From Flavobacterium lacus (GTDB lineage: Bacteria; Bacteroidota; Bacteroidia; Flavobacteriales; Flavobacteriaceae): a DNA stretch of 64,000 nt. Below are positions 8,344-17,196 of this stretch, in pieces (the stretch's first letter is position 1; every line of letters starts with the position of its first letter). Below the pieces are notes generated by a model, which was not told the DNA's origin, ran no database searches, and worked only from the letters and a program-made list of their open reading frames with translations. The DNA lies in the NCBI RefSeq assembly GCF_003268815.1, contig NZ_QLSV01000007.1:1-64000 (forward strand). The letters run 5' to 3'. Both the position numbers and the translations under genes were made by a program.

Positions 8344-9228
8344 CTAATTTCTTTTGTCAACCCCCCAAAGTAATTTGTTTCGCAGGGTTTTTAGGAATGT
8401 TTCGTCTTGAATTTCAACCATGTTAATTTTAAATTGGGTTTTTTTGATGGTTAAAACGGTTTCGTTATTCATTGTCGCAATTCGACTGTCTAACGAAACT
8501 AAAAACTGGGGTTCTCTTCCGGAAACTTTTAATGTAATTTCTGTTTTGTCCGGAATTACCAGTGGTCTCGCGTTTAGGTTGTGCGGGGCAATTGGCGTAA
8601 TCACTAAACTTTTTACCTCGGGAGTTAAAACGGGTCCGCCACAACTTAATGAATAGCCGGTTGAGCCTGTTGGGGTAGAAATAATTAACCCATCTGCCCA
8701 ATACGAAGTTAAATATTCACCGTTTAAATAGGTTTCAACCGTAATCATCGAAGTCGTGTCTTTTCGACTGACGGAAATTTCATTTAAGGCAAAATTAATC
8801 TCTTTTAGTTCTGTGTTTTTCGGACTACTTTCCAAACTTAATAATGTCCGTTTGGAAACCGTGTAGTTTTTAGCCAATATGGATTGAAGGAACAATTCGA
8901 TATTTTCTTTTTGAACTTTGGCCAAAAAGCCTAGTCGTCCTGCGTTAACTCCTAGAATTGGAATACCGGAATTTCTCACATAAGTTATTGCTCTTAAAAT
9001 AGTACCGTCTCCGCCAATGCTTATCAAAAGATCAAAGCTGCTGTCTAAATCTTTGTAGGTAGAAAATGTTTTATATTCTTTTTTTAGAATTTCTTCGGCG
9101 TACAAGATTTTCAAAAAAGCAGCTTCGATAACTAATTCAACATGATTGTGATTCAAATAAACAAAAATGTCCTTAATTATTGGTCGTGTGTCGTTTTGGT
9201 AATATTGTCCGAAGATGGCAATTTTCAT
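8344..9228 (-). CDS. nadK: NAD kinase
   Basis: 294 residues. It phosphorylates NAD+ to NADP+ in the cytosol. Diagnostic motifs are visible: ISIGGDGTILRA (nucleotide-binding GGDGT near residue 73), NAGRLGFLA, LNEISVSR and GLIISTPTGSTGYSLSCGGP. The length is typical. It starts 2 bp after the CBS-domain gene stop, so the two are probably co-transcribed. That pairing is frequent in Flavobacteria, but no functional link has been shown. Confidence 0.95.
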   Translation of the reverse strand: MKIAIFGQYYQNDTRPIIKDIFVYLNHNHVELVIEAAFLKILYAEEILKKEYKTFSTYKDLDSSFDLLISIGGDGTILRAITYVRNSGIPILGVNAGRLGFLAKVQKENIELFLQSILAKNYTVSKRTLLSLESSPKNTELKEINFALNEISVSRKDTTSMITVETYLNGEYLTSYWADGLIISTPTGSTGYSLSCGGPVLTPEVKSLVITPIAPHNLNARPLVIPDKTEITLKVSGREPQFLVSLDSRIATMNNETVLTIKKTQFKINMVEIQDETFLKTLRNKLLWGVDKRN

Positions 9229-9230
9229 GC

Positions 9231-9896
9231 TTAGATGTTTAAGTATTTATCTAAATAGTCCGATCGTTCTTTCAAATTATTTAGGTAGTTATCCTCTTGG
9301 TGTTCAGAAACGATTTCGTAATTGTATCTTCTGAACGTTTGAATAATTTCGTTCATTCCGCCAAGCGAAAGCTTTATTGTAATTTCAACAAAATCAGCAT
9401 TGGCTTCGGAAATAAAAAGCCCTAAAATCTTACCGTTGTTGGTTTCAATGATTTGTGCTACTTGACTCATTGAAAAATCAATCGTTGGTTTTTTTACTAT
9501 AATAATACCACCTTGTTCTTTTAAGAAAGGAGTTTCAGCAAAAAACTGAACGATATCATTTAGCTCATAATAGCCTAAATACCTGTTTTGTTCGTCTAGA
9601 ACAGGAATTAAATTGGTGTGATTTTGAGCAAAAACTTCCAAAACATCCAGCCAAATCATATTGTTTCGAGCAAAAAAGCCTTCTAGTGTATAGCGGTAGT
9701 CAATTGCCGATTTGTGGTTGTCAAATGTAATCACATCATCGGCAGCAATACTCCCAATATAAACTCCTTCTTGCATGACAGGAAAGTGTGAAAACGTTAA
9801 ATCGGCAAAAAAATCTTGAATATTTTCAATGGTTTCTCTCCCTTCGAACGGTTTAAAATCGTTGTTGATATAGTTCGTTATTTCTAACATAGCCAT
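9231..9896 (-). CDS. CBS domain-containing protein
   Basis: 221 residues without signal peptide or membrane segments. Two CBS-like units (residues about 15-75, FSHFPVMQEGVYIGSIAADD, and about 85-140, NLIPVLDEQNRYLGYYELND) form a Bateman pair that usually binds adenine nucleotides. An ACT-like C-terminal part (IIIVKKPTIDFSMSQVAQII to FRRYNYEIV) follows. A second Met at residue 3 is an alternative start. The location directly before nadK hints at sensing of adenylate or NAD-related ligands, which is inference. Confidence 0.85.
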   Translation of the reverse strand: MAMLEITNYINNDFKPFEGRETIENIQDFFADLTFSHFPVMQEGVYIGSIAADDVITFDNHKSAIDYRYTLEGFFARNNMIWLDVLEVFAQNHTNLIPVLDEQNRYLGYYELNDIVQFFAETPFLKEQGGIIIVKKPTIDFSMSQVAQIIETNNGKILGLFISEANADFVEITIKLSLGGMNEIIQTFRRYNYEIVSEHQEDNYLNNLKERSDYLDKYLNI

Positions 9897-9951
9897 TTAA
9901 TTTCGTTGCAAAATAATCAAAAAATACTATAAAAGCGCATGTTTTAGTTTG

Positions 9952-9959
9952 TATTTTTG
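9952..9959 (+). promoter_or_regulatory. Putative -7 box for pdxJ
   Basis: TATTTTTG matches TAnnTTTG and ends 33 nt before the chosen pdxJ ATG at 9993. It covers the upstream in-frame ATG at 9957, which argues against that start. No good -33 element was seen. Confidence 0.45.
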
Positions 9960-9992
9960 CAATCATTTTCTAATTCAATCGTTTCTAAAGAC

Positions 9993-10706
9993 ATGACAAA
10001 GTTAAGCGTAAATATCAATAAAATTGCAACCCTACGAAATTCAAGAGGTGGAGATACGCCAAATGTTGTGCAAGTAGCCAAAGATGTTCAGCGTTTTGGA
10101 GCTCATGGTGTCACGATTCATCCGCGACCGGATGAGCGTCATATTCGTTATCAAGATGCCCGAGATTTAAAACCGATTGTTTATACGGAGTATAATATTG
10201 AAGGTAATCCGGTTCAAAAGTTCATCGATTTAGTGCTGGAAGTAAAGCCTACTCAAGTAACTTTAGTACCTGATGCCGATGATGCTTTAACCTCAAATGC
10301 CGGTTGGGATACGATCAAAAACAAAGATTTTTTAATTGAAGTCATTCAAGAGTTCAAACGAAATAACATTAGAACGTCAATTTTTGTTGATCCTGTGTTG
10401 TCTATGGTTGAAGGTGCTAAAATCACTGGAACAGACCGGATTGAGTTATATACCGAAGAGTTTGCTCATCAGTATGGACTTGGAAATAAAGACGGAATTC
10501 AGCCATATATTGAAGCAGCAATTTTATCCAACAAACTAGAAATGGGCGTTAATGCAGGTCATGATTTGAGTTTAGATAATATTCAATTTTTTAAGGATAA
10601 TATTCCGGGATTGCTTGAAGTTTCGATCGGTCACGCATTAATTAGTGAATCCCTTTATTTGGGAATCGAAAATGTGGTGAATATGTATCTGCATAAACTT
10701 AAGTAA
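9993..10706 (+). CDS. pdxJ: Pyridoxine 5'-phosphate synthase
   Basis: 237 residues from the ATG at 9993 (MTKLSVNINKIATLRNSRGG); 12 residues of open frame upstream lie in the promoter. It condenses 1-deoxyxylulose 5-phosphate with 3-amino-2-oxopropyl phosphate in the DXP-dependent vitamin B6 pathway. Family motifs are present: GVTIHPRPDERHIR, the VTLVPD segment, the FVDP segment, ELYTEEFA, and the C-terminal NAGHDLSLDN and EVSIGHALISE phosphate-binding loop. It is divergent from the CBS-nadK pair. Confidence 0.94.
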   Translation: MTKLSVNINKIATLRNSRGGDTPNVVQVAKDVQRFGAHGVTIHPRPDERHIRYQDARDLKPIVYTEYNIEGNPVQKFIDLVLEVKPTQVTLVPDADDALTSNAGWDTIKNKDFLIEVIQEFKRNNIRTSIFVDPVLSMVEGAKITGTDRIELYTEEFAHQYGLGNKDGIQPYIEAAILSNKLEMGVNAGHDLSLDNIQFFKDNIPGLLEVSIGHALISESLYLGIENVVNMYLHKLK

Positions 10707-10752
10707 AATACTTTTAGACCTTACAGGTCTAAATAATTAAAAATCCAGTAAA

Positions 10753-11517
10753 ATGTTATATTCAAAAATAGAAGGAGAAGGAAAGCCACTACTTATCTTG
10801 CATGGTTTTCTTGGCATGTCTGATAATTGGAAAACACTCGGAACTCATTTTGCAGAACAAGGTTTTCAAGTGCACATGCTCGATTTGCGAAATCACGGAA
10901 GAAGTTTTCATTCGGATGAGTTTAATTATCAAGTAATGACGGAAGATATTTTAAATTACTGTCAGTTTCAGAAATTACAAAATATAGACATCATTGGTCA
11001 TTCGATGGGAGGAAAAGTAGCGATGTTTTTGTCAGCAAATCATCCTGAATTGATTAATAAATTAATTGTTGCTGATATTGGACCAAGATATTATCGACCG
11101 CATCATCAGGGCATTTTAGAAGGGTTAAATGCAGTTGATTTTGCTTTGAAACCGGAAAGAAGTGAAGTTGATGAAATTCTCAAAAAATACATACCTGATT
11201 TTGGAACTCGCCAATTTTTAATGAAAAGTTTGTATTGGAAAGAACCCGGACAATTGGCCTTTCGATTTAATTTGCAGGTTTTTAATAAAGAAATTGAACA
11301 AGTCGGAATTGCTCTTCCAGAAGAAGCTCATTTTGATAAACCAACGTTATTTATCAAAGGTGGAAATTCAAGATATATTTTAGACGAAGATTTTCCTGCG
11401 ATTAAAAAACATTTTCCAAAAGCAGAATTTGCAACTATTCCCAACGCAGGACATTGGTTGCATGCTGAAAATCCGCAATTATTTTTTGAAATGGTCATGA
11501 ATTTTTTAAAAACATAA
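10753..11517 (+). CDS. Alpha/beta fold hydrolase (YbfF-like esterase)
   Basis: 254 residues, cytosolic. HGFLGMSDNW is the oxyanion-loop region, LDLRNHGRS follows, and the nucleophile elbow is GHSMGG (Ser near residue 84). The catalytic His is in NAGHWLHAENP near the C terminus, and a cap region lies between residues about 120 and 190. The layout is closest to YbfF-type acyl-CoA or short-chain esterases; the natural substrate cannot be inferred. The preceding 46 bp hold a short hairpin-like ACCTTACAGGT sequence. Confidence 0.88.
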   Translation: MLYSKIEGEGKPLLILHGFLGMSDNWKTLGTHFAEQGFQVHMLDLRNHGRSFHSDEFNYQVMTEDILNYCQFQKLQNIDIIGHSMGGKVAMFLSANHPELINKLIVADIGPRYYRPHHQGILEGLNAVDFALKPERSEVDEILKKYIPDFGTRQFLMKSLYWKEPGQLAFRFNLQVFNKEIEQVGIALPEEAHFDKPTLFIKGGNSRYILDEDFPAIKKHFPKAEFATIPNAGHWLHAENPQLFFEMVMNFLKT

Positions 11518-11549
11518 TTTTTTTGTACTTTTAATAAAAATTTAAATTT

Positions 11550-11897
11550 ATGGGTTTATTGCTTCGAATTCTTGTTACGGCCGCTTTAGTGATGTTAATT
11601 GCTCATCTTTTGCCGGGTGTTAAAGTAGATAGTTTTGTGCAATCAATTTATGTGGCGATTATTTTAGGTTTATTAAACTTATTTATCAAACCCATAATAA
11701 TATTGTTCACTTTGCCGGTCACAATCCTAACTTTGGGATTATTTTTACTGGTAATCAACGCATTTATTGTCTTGTTGTGTAGCAATATTGTGGGTGGTTT
11801 TTATGTGGAATCGTTTTGGACAGCATTACTTTTCAGTATCATATTGTCCATTTTTCAATCGGTAGTGTATAAATTAACTGCAGGGGAAGATAAATAA
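11550..11897 (+). CDS. YvlD-like 4-TM membrane protein (phage holin family IV type)
   Basis: 115 residues, almost entirely four hydrophobic helices (about 3-23, 31-50, 56-80 and 88-108) with the conserved GLLNLFIKPIIILFTLPVTI core. Databases often label this family as mycobacterial-type phage holin, but it is a widespread chromosomal membrane family and no phage genes are nearby. Function is unknown. It sits 32 bp after the esterase gene, possibly in one transcript. Confidence 0.8.
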   Translation: MGLLLRILVTAALVMLIAHLLPGVKVDSFVQSIYVAIILGLLNLFIKPIIILFTLPVTILTLGLFLLVINAFIVLLCSNIVGGFYVESFWTALLFSIILSIFQSVVYKLTAGEDK

Positions 11898-11931
11898 CCG
11901 CTCTGAATTGTTAAAATTCAACTTATTAGTA

Positions 11932-11970
11932 TTGGTTGGGTGGTGAAAAAGTTGTACTTTTGCCACCCAA
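11932..11970 (+). promoter_or_regulatory. Promoter of tig with overlapping inverted repeat
   Basis: TTG at 11932-11934, a 20-bp spacer and TACTTTTG at 11955-11962 match the Bacteroidetes promoter; the ATG is 27 nt further on. A perfect 8-bp inverted repeat (TTGGGTGG at 11936-11943, CCACCCAA at 11963-11970) brackets the -7 box from just inside the -33 element to the expected transcription start, like an operator. Confidence 0.6.
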
Positions 11971-11989
11971 TTTTAGTATATAAATAGAG

Positions 11990-13315
11990 ATGAATATCAC
12001 AAGAACAAATGTGGATGCTTTGAATGCGGTGGTTACCGTGGCGGTTTCCAAAAATGATTATGCTTCTAAAGTAGAAAAAGTATTGGCAGATTATCGAAAA
12101 AATGCTTCGATTCCGGGTTTTAGAAAAGGAGCTGTGCCAATGAGTTTAATTCAAAAACAATACGGAAAAGCAGTGTTGTTGGAAGAAGTAAACAAAGTGT
12201 TACAAGAAAACTTAAACAACTATTTAGTTGAAGAAAAATTAGATATTTTAGGAAATCCTCTTCCAAAAGTTACAGAAGATTTTGATTGGGAAAAAGAAGA
12301 TTTTACTTTTGATTTTGAATTAGGATTAGCTCCTGAATTCTCAGTTGATTTAGCTGCAAAAAATAACATTACCTCTTTCAAAATTATTGCAGATGATAAA
12401 ATGTTGAACGATCAAGTTGAACGAATTCAAAAACAATACGGAAAATTGATTTCAAAAGATACTGTTGAAGAAGGCGATGATTTGAATATAACCTTTACAA
12501 ACGAAGCAAACGGAATTAACAACACGGTTTCTATTGCTTTGGATGTTTTTAAAGATAAAAAAGCAGCCAAAAAATTCATTGGAAAAAAAGTAGGTGATGC
12601 AGTAGAAATCGGGACCAAAGGTTTATTTGACGATGATCATAAATTAATGGATTATTTAAAAGTAGATCACGATTTAGTGCATGGTTTAGATATTGAAGTT
12701 TCTGCTAAAATTGAAGGAATTACAACCAGCGAAAAAGCAGAATTGAATCAGGAGTTATTTGATAAATTGTTTGGAGAAGGAAATGTAACTTCGGTTGATG
12801 GTGTAAAAGCCAAAATCAAAGAAGATGCTGAAAAACAATTTGTTCAACAAGCCGATCAAAAATTCCTAAACGATGTTACTGAATTTTTACTGGAAAGCAC
12901 CAAATTTGACTTACCATCTGAATTTTTAATCAAATGGTTGCAAAATGCAGGTGAAAAGCCTTTAACCAAAGAAGAAGCAACAGAAGAATTTACTAAATCA
13001 GAAAGAGGTCTTCGATACCAATTGATTGAAGGTAAAATTATGACAGAGAACAACTTACAAATCACTTTTGAAGATTTGAAAGTATTTACGTCAGAATTAA
13101 TTAAAAAACAAATGGCTCAATTTGGTCAAATGAATCCAACGCAGGAAGACATTGATGGCATTGTAGCCCGCGTACTTTCTAACCAAGACGAAGTAAAAAG
13201 ATTGTCTGAGCAAGTGATGAGCGAAAAGATGTTAGGTCTTTTTAAAGAGAAAGTAAAAGCGAAGTCAAAAGAAGTATCCTACGAACAGTTCGTTAAAGAA
13301 ATGTACGGGGAATAA
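11990..13315 (+). CDS. tig: Trigger factor
   Basis: 441 residues. It is a ribosome-associated chaperone for nascent chains. The N-terminal ribosome-binding signature PGFRKGAVPMSLI (about residue 43) is clear. The central FKBP-like domain region (EGDDLNITFTNE to VGDAVEIG) and a long helical C-terminal domain follow. The FKBP region is divergent from proteobacterial trigger factor, as usual in Bacteroidota. It is followed by clpP and clpX in the classic tig-clpP-clpX order. Confidence 0.93.
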   Translation: MNITRTNVDALNAVVTVAVSKNDYASKVEKVLADYRKNASIPGFRKGAVPMSLIQKQYGKAVLLEEVNKVLQENLNNYLVEEKLDILGNPLPKVTEDFDWEKEDFTFDFELGLAPEFSVDLAAKNNITSFKIIADDKMLNDQVERIQKQYGKLISKDTVEEGDDLNITFTNEANGINNTVSIALDVFKDKKAAKKFIGKKVGDAVEIGTKGLFDDDHKLMDYLKVDHDLVHGLDIEVSAKIEGITTSEKAELNQELFDKLFGEGNVTSVDGVKAKIKEDAEKQFVQQADQKFLNDVTEFLLESTKFDLPSEFLIKWLQNAGEKPLTKEEATEEFTKSERGLRYQLIEGKIMTENNLQITFEDLKVFTSELIKKQMAQFGQMNPTQEDIDGIVARVLSNQDEVKRLSEQVMSEKMLGLFKEKVKAKSKEVSYEQFVKEMYGE

Positions 13316-13334
13316 ATATTTTCAAAAAAAGTAG

Positions 13335-13367
13335 TATCTTTGGGCGTCGAATGTTAATTTGACGCTC
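13335..13367 (+). promoter_or_regulatory. Putative clpP -7 box and leader hairpin
   Basis: TATCTTTG at 13335-13342 matches the -7 consensus. A 7-bp stem (13342-13348 with 13361-13367, GGGCGTC/GACGCTC with one G-U) starts right at its end and would lie at the 5' end of the clpP transcript. No -33 TTG is visible at the right distance. Confidence 0.4.
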
Positions 13368-13411
13368 ATTTACGTTTAAAAGAGCAAACAAAAAATTAGC
13401 CTATTTTAAAA

Positions 13412-14071
13412 ATGAACTTCGGAAAAGAATTTAAAAAATTTGCTACCAAACACCATGGTGTGAATAGCATGTACTACGATAAAATTGTAAGTGGAATGAC
13501 CCCTTATATCATTGAAGAACGTCAGATGAATGTTTCACAATTAGACGTTTTTTCACGTTTAATGATGGACAGAATTATCTTCTTGGGAACAGGCGTAGAT
13601 GATTATGTGGCGAATATTATTCAAGCACAATTGTTGTTTTTAGAAAGTGTTGATGCTTCCAAAGACATTCAAATTTACATCAATTCACCGGGCGGAAGTG
13701 TGTATGCAGGATTGGGAATTTATGATACTATGCAGTACGTAAAACCTGATGTAGCCACAATCTGTACAGGTATGGCCGCTTCCATGGGAGCCGTTTTATT
13801 GTGTGCCGGTGCAGAAGGAAAACGTTCGGCATTACCGCATTCAAGAGTGATGATTCACCAGCCATCAGGTGGTGCACAAGGTGTTGCAACCGATATGGAA
13901 ATCAACTTGAAAGAAATGTTGAAGTTGAAGAATGAATTATACGAAATTATAGCCAAACATTCCGGTCAAACAATTGAAAAAGTGTACCAAGACTCTGAAC
14001 GCGATTATTGGATGATTGCCGACGAAGCCAAAGAATACGGAATGATTGATGAAGTGTTAAGAAGAAAATAG
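13412..14071 (+). CDS. clpP: ATP-dependent Clp protease proteolytic subunit
   Basis: 219 residues. The catalytic triad is visible: S124 in GMAASMGAVLL, H149 in HSRVMIHQPSGGAQG and D198 in SERDYW. The hydrophobic-groove and handle regions are normal (YINSPGGSVYAGLGIYD). The N-terminal extension of about 30 residues is a plausible propeptide. It forms the 14-mer protease chamber loaded by ClpX, whose gene starts 57 bp downstream. Confidence 0.96.
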   Translation: MNFGKEFKKFATKHHGVNSMYYDKIVSGMTPYIIEERQMNVSQLDVFSRLMMDRIIFLGTGVDDYVANIIQAQLLFLESVDASKDIQIYINSPGGSVYAGLGIYDTMQYVKPDVATICTGMAASMGAVLLCAGAEGKRSALPHSRVMIHQPSGGAQGVATDMEINLKEMLKLKNELYEIIAKHSGQTIEKVYQDSERDYWMIADEAKEYGMIDEVLRRK

Positions 14072-14128
14072 TTGTAGGAAATCGTTATTAACCAATTACC
14101 TTTAACCTATAACCCATTACCATAAAAT

Positions 14129-15361
14129 ATGGCCAAAGAAATGTTGGAATGTTCTTTCTGTGGAAGAAAGAAACCCGAAACAAATTTGTTAATCGCCGGA
14201 ATTGATGCTCACATTTGTGATAAATGCATCGAGCAGGCACACGGCATTGTTTTAGAAGAACTAAAACAAAGCAAGCATTCCCATGGTTTGGGCGATTTGG
14301 TACTCAAAAAACCAAAGGAAATCCGTGCTTTTTTAGATGAGTATGTAATTGGTCAAGACCAAACTAAAAAAGTAATGTCTGTAGCAGTTTACAACCATTA
14401 CAAACGATTGATGCAAAAAAATCATGATGATGATGTTGAAATTGAAAAGAGCAACATTATCATGGTAGGTCAGACCGGAACAGGAAAAACATTGGTGGCC
14501 AAAACCATTGCCAGAATGTTAGGTGTGCCACTTACAATAGTAGACGCAACGGTTTTAACCGAAGCAGGTTATGTGGGTGAAGATGTAGAAAGTATATTAA
14601 CTCGATTATTGCAAGTAGCCGATTATGATGTGGCAAAAGCCGAAAGAGGAATCGTTTTTATTGATGAAATTGATAAAATTGCCCGCAAAAGCGATAATCC
14701 ATCCATCACCAGAGATGTTTCCGGAGAAGGAGTGCAGCAAGCATTATTAAAATTGTTGGAAGGAACCGTAGTGAATGTTCCACCAAAAGGAGGAAGAAAA
14801 CATCCGGATCAAAAGTTTATTGAAGTCAATACACAAAATATCCTTTTTATTGCGGGTGGTGCTTTTGATGGTATCGAACGAATTATTTCAAAACGATTAA
14901 ATCGTCAAGCAGTGGGTTACAGTGCTTCGGCAAATTTAGATCAGATTGATAAGGATAATTTGATGCAATACATCATTCCAAAAGACATTAAAGATTTTGG
15001 ATTAATTCCTGAAATCATTGGTCGTCTTCCTGTTTTGTCTTATATGAATCCGTTAGACAGAGTAACACTTCGTTCCATTTTAACAGAGCCAAAAAATGCA
15101 CTTATCAAGCAGTACAAAAAATTGTTTCAAATGGATGGTGTGGAATTTACTATTTCTGAAGAAGCGTTAGATTATATTGTGGATAAAGCCTTAGAATATA
15201 AATTAGGAGCTCGTGGCTTGCGATCGCTTTGTGAAGCTATTCTAACCGACGCGATGTATGATTTACCTAGTTCCGATGAGAAAGTATTACACATCGAAAA
15301 AAGCTATGCAGAACACACGTTAAACAAAAACATGTTACAACGACTCAAAGCAGTTTCTTAA
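14129..15361 (+). CDS. clpX: ATP-dependent Clp protease ATP-binding subunit ClpX
   Basis: 410 residues. The N-terminal zinc-binding domain has CSFCGR and CDKC. The AAA+ module has Walker A GQTGTGKT (near residue 115), Walker [10 protein letters not shown], the pore-loop region AGYVGED and the C-terminal sensor LGARGLR. The IGF-type ClpP-binding loop is expected near residue 270, where [11 protein letters not shown] and the following segment lie. It unfolds substrates for ClpP. A terminator follows 26 bp downstream. Confidence 0.96.
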   Translation: MAKEMLECSFCGRKKPETNLLIAGIDAHICDKCIEQAHGIVLEELKQSKHSHGLGDLVLKKPKEIRAFLDEYVIGQDQTKKVMSVAVYNHYKRLMQKNHDDDVEIEKSNIIMVGQTGTGKTLVAKTIARMLGVPLTIVDATVLTEAGYVGEDVESILTRLLQVADYDVAKAERGIVFIDEIDKIARKSDNPSITRDVSGEGVQQALLKLLEGTVVNVPPKGGRKHPDQKFIEVNTQNILFIAGGAFDGIERIISKRLNRQAVGYSASANLDQIDKDNLMQYIIPKDIKDFGLIPEIIGRLPVLSYMNPLDRVTLRSILTEPKNALIKQYKKLFQMDGVEFTISEEALDYIVDKALEYKLGARGLRSLCEAILTDAMYDLPSSDEKVLHIEKSYAEHTLNKNMLQRLKAVS

Positions 15362-15380
15362 CATTGTTTTAGATATCAAA

Positions 15381-15542
15381 TTATACTAATCCTGTAGTTT
15401 TTGCTTCAGGATTTTTTATGGGATTAATGTTGTAATTTTTCTTCTCAATATTGATCTCGCAACCTCTTGGACCACAACCAAGTCTTCTTGGTCCGCAAGA
15501 ATAGAAAGTGAAGAGGAGAATAAATAAAAGTAATTTTTTCAT
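15381..15542 (-). CDS. Small lipoprotein, 53 residues, unknown function
   Basis: The ATG at 15542 begins MKKLLLFILLFTFYSCGPRR, a textbook lipoprotein signal peptide with a lipobox cysteine at residue 16. The mature part has two more cysteines in a GCGPRGCE motif and ends TTGLV at 15381. It starts one base after the GH3 stop on the same strand, so it is probably the last gene of a GH3 transcript. Its 3' end contains the hairpin that terminates the convergent clpX. No recognised domain. The clean signal, lipobox and tight spacing make it a real gene despite its length. Confidence 0.75.
   Translation of the reverse strand: MKKLLLFILLFTFYSCGPRRLGCGPRGCEINIEKKNYNINPIKNPEAKTTGLV
15388..15417 (+). 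terminator. clpX terminator
   Basis: A perfect 7-bp stem AATCCTG/CAGGATT (15388-15394 and 15407-15413) with a 12-nt loop is followed by TTTTTT on the plus strand. It lies inside the last codons of the convergent small lipoprotein gene; no T tract exists on the minus side. Confidence 0.75.
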
Positions 15543-15543
15543 A

Positions 15544-17070
15544 TTAAACCTGTTCTGCAAACTGCATCCGTAATAATTGCTCCAAATATGTTCGCTCGTT
15601 CGATAATCTCGGGATTTTGTGCTGTCCGCCTAATTTATCGCGTTCTTTCAACCAATCATAAAACAGATTCGGTCTTGCTACATTAATTACTAACGGATTT
15701 AGCGTCATATTATTACGCCGTTTGGCTTCATAATCTGAATTGAGCGACTGCAGCGTATCATCCAACACTTTTCTAAAATAGTTGATGTTTGCAGGCACTT
15801 TTTTAAACTCAATAATCCATTCGTGAGCTCCTTTTTCTTTGCCTTCCATAAAAATAGGGGCAACGGTATAGTCAATCACTTCCGATTCGGTTTCATAACT
15901 GGCTTTGGCAATGGCTCGGTCCGTATTTTCCACAATTAATTCTTCGCCAAAAGCATTTATGAAATGCTTCGTTCTTCCCGTTACTCTAATTCGGTATGGA
16001 TTTAAAGACGTAAACCGAACTGTATCGCCAATCAGATATCTCCATAAACCTGAATTGGTAGTAATCACTAAAGCATAGTTTTTAAACAATTCTACTTCCG
16101 CCAAACGAATAATTTTTTGCTCCGGAGTGCTAAAGCTATCCATCGGAATAAATTCATAAAAAATTCCGTAATCCAACATTAACAACAAATCATTAGAATT
16201 ATTCAAATCTTGAATCGCAAAAAATCCTTCGGAAGCATTATATATTTCATAATAATTGAAATCACGGCTCGGAAATAGTTTTTTGTACTGTTCTCGATAT
16301 GGATCAAAACTTACACCGCCGTGAAAATAGACTTCTGCATGAGGCCAAATTTCCAGTAAGTTAGTTTTGCCTGTTTCGTCCAGTACTTTATTCAGTAAAA
16401 CTAACATCCACGACGGAACACCAGCTAAACTGGTAACGTCTTCATGTATGGTTTCTTGAACAATAGCCATTAATTTTATTTCCCAATCGCCCATGAGCGA
16501 AACTTGGTTGCTGGGAGTAGAACTAAATTCTGCCCAGATTGGCATGTTATCAATCAAAATAGCTGACAAATCTCCAAAAAATGTATTATTGTCTTGGTAT
16601 AATTCTTTGCTGCCACCAAGGCGAAGACTTTTCCCAACAAATAATTGCGAATCTTCATTGTTATTTAAATACAAACTCAATAAATCTTTGCTGGCTTTGT
16701 AATGACAATTTTCCAAGGCTTCGTTACTCACTGGAATAAACTTGCTTTTGGCATTGGTAGTTCCGCTTGATTTGGCAAACCACTTGATAGAAGTTGGCCA
16801 AAAAATATTTTGCATTCCTTTACGGGTTTGTTCAATCATGGGTTCCAAATCTTCATAGGCAGAAACCGGAACACGCTCGGAAAAATTTTGATAATTTTTT
16901 ACGGAATGAAAGTCATATTGTCTGCCAATAACTGTGTTTTCCGCTGTTCTGAGTAATGAAAGAAGCAATTCCTCCTGCACTTCATTTGGATATTTCATAA
17001 ACAATTCAATTTGATGAATCCGTTTTTTTAAGATCCAAGAAGCAATTGAATTGATAATGGGTAGAGGCAT
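15544..17070 (-). CDS. GH3 auxin-responsive promoter family protein (acyl-adenylate ligase fold)
   Basis: 508 residues, cytosolic. The start MPLPIINSIASWILKKR is normal for bacterial GH3 proteins. Adenylation motifs are visible: SSGTTNAKSKFIPVS (phosphate loop, about residue 107), YNASEGFFAIQD, LLMLDYGIFYEFIP, and the C-terminal GLWRYLIGDTVRFT and KHFINAFGEE. Plant GH3 enzymes join amino acids to hormone acids; the bacterial substrate is unknown. Bacterial members are common in Bacteroidota. The small lipoprotein gene starts one base downstream. Confidence 0.88.
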   Translation of the reverse strand: MPLPIINSIASWILKKRIHQIELFMKYPNEVQEELLLSLLRTAENTVIGRQYDFHSVKNYQNFSERVPVSAYEDLEPMIEQTRKGMQNIFWPTSIKWFAKSSGTTNAKSKFIPVSNEALENCHYKASKDLLSLYLNNNEDSQLFVGKSLRLGGSKELYQDNNTFFGDLSAILIDNMPIWAEFSSTPSNQVSLMGDWEIKLMAIVQETIHEDVTSLAGVPSWMLVLLNKVLDETGKTNLLEIWPHAEVYFHGGVSFDPYREQYKKLFPSRDFNYYEIYNASEGFFAIQDLNNSNDLLLMLDYGIFYEFIPMDSFSTPEQKIIRLAEVELFKNYALVITTNSGLWRYLIGDTVRFTSLNPYRIRVTGRTKHFINAFGEELIVENTDRAIAKASYETESEVIDYTVAPIFMEGKEKGAHEWIIEFKKVPANINYFRKVLDDTLQSLNSDYEAKRRNNMTLNPLVINVARPNLFYDWLKERDKLGGQHKIPRLSNERTYLEQLLRMQFAEQV

Positions 17071-17101
17071 TTTTTTCTATTTAAATAAGTTGAAGAATGA
17101 T

Positions 17102-17132
17102 TTGAAATTGTATAATACAAAACCTAACTTTA
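17102..17132 (+). promoter_or_regulatory. Weak candidate promoter for the DUF2797 gene
   Basis: TTG at 17102-17104, a 20-bp spacer and TAACTTTA at 17125-17132 match the consensus except for the last base of the -7 box. The ATG is 65 nt downstream. Confidence 0.3.
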
Positions 17133-17196
17133 CAACTTCATCAAAAATAATAATTTTTAGTGAACGTTGAACTTTAATTTCACAAACTTTCTTTTC

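Noticed and set aside
11550..11897. Possible phage remnant, because the family is often named phage holin
   Set aside because: No phage genes, attachment sites or integrase nearby. The family is a general chromosomal membrane protein (YvlD-like).
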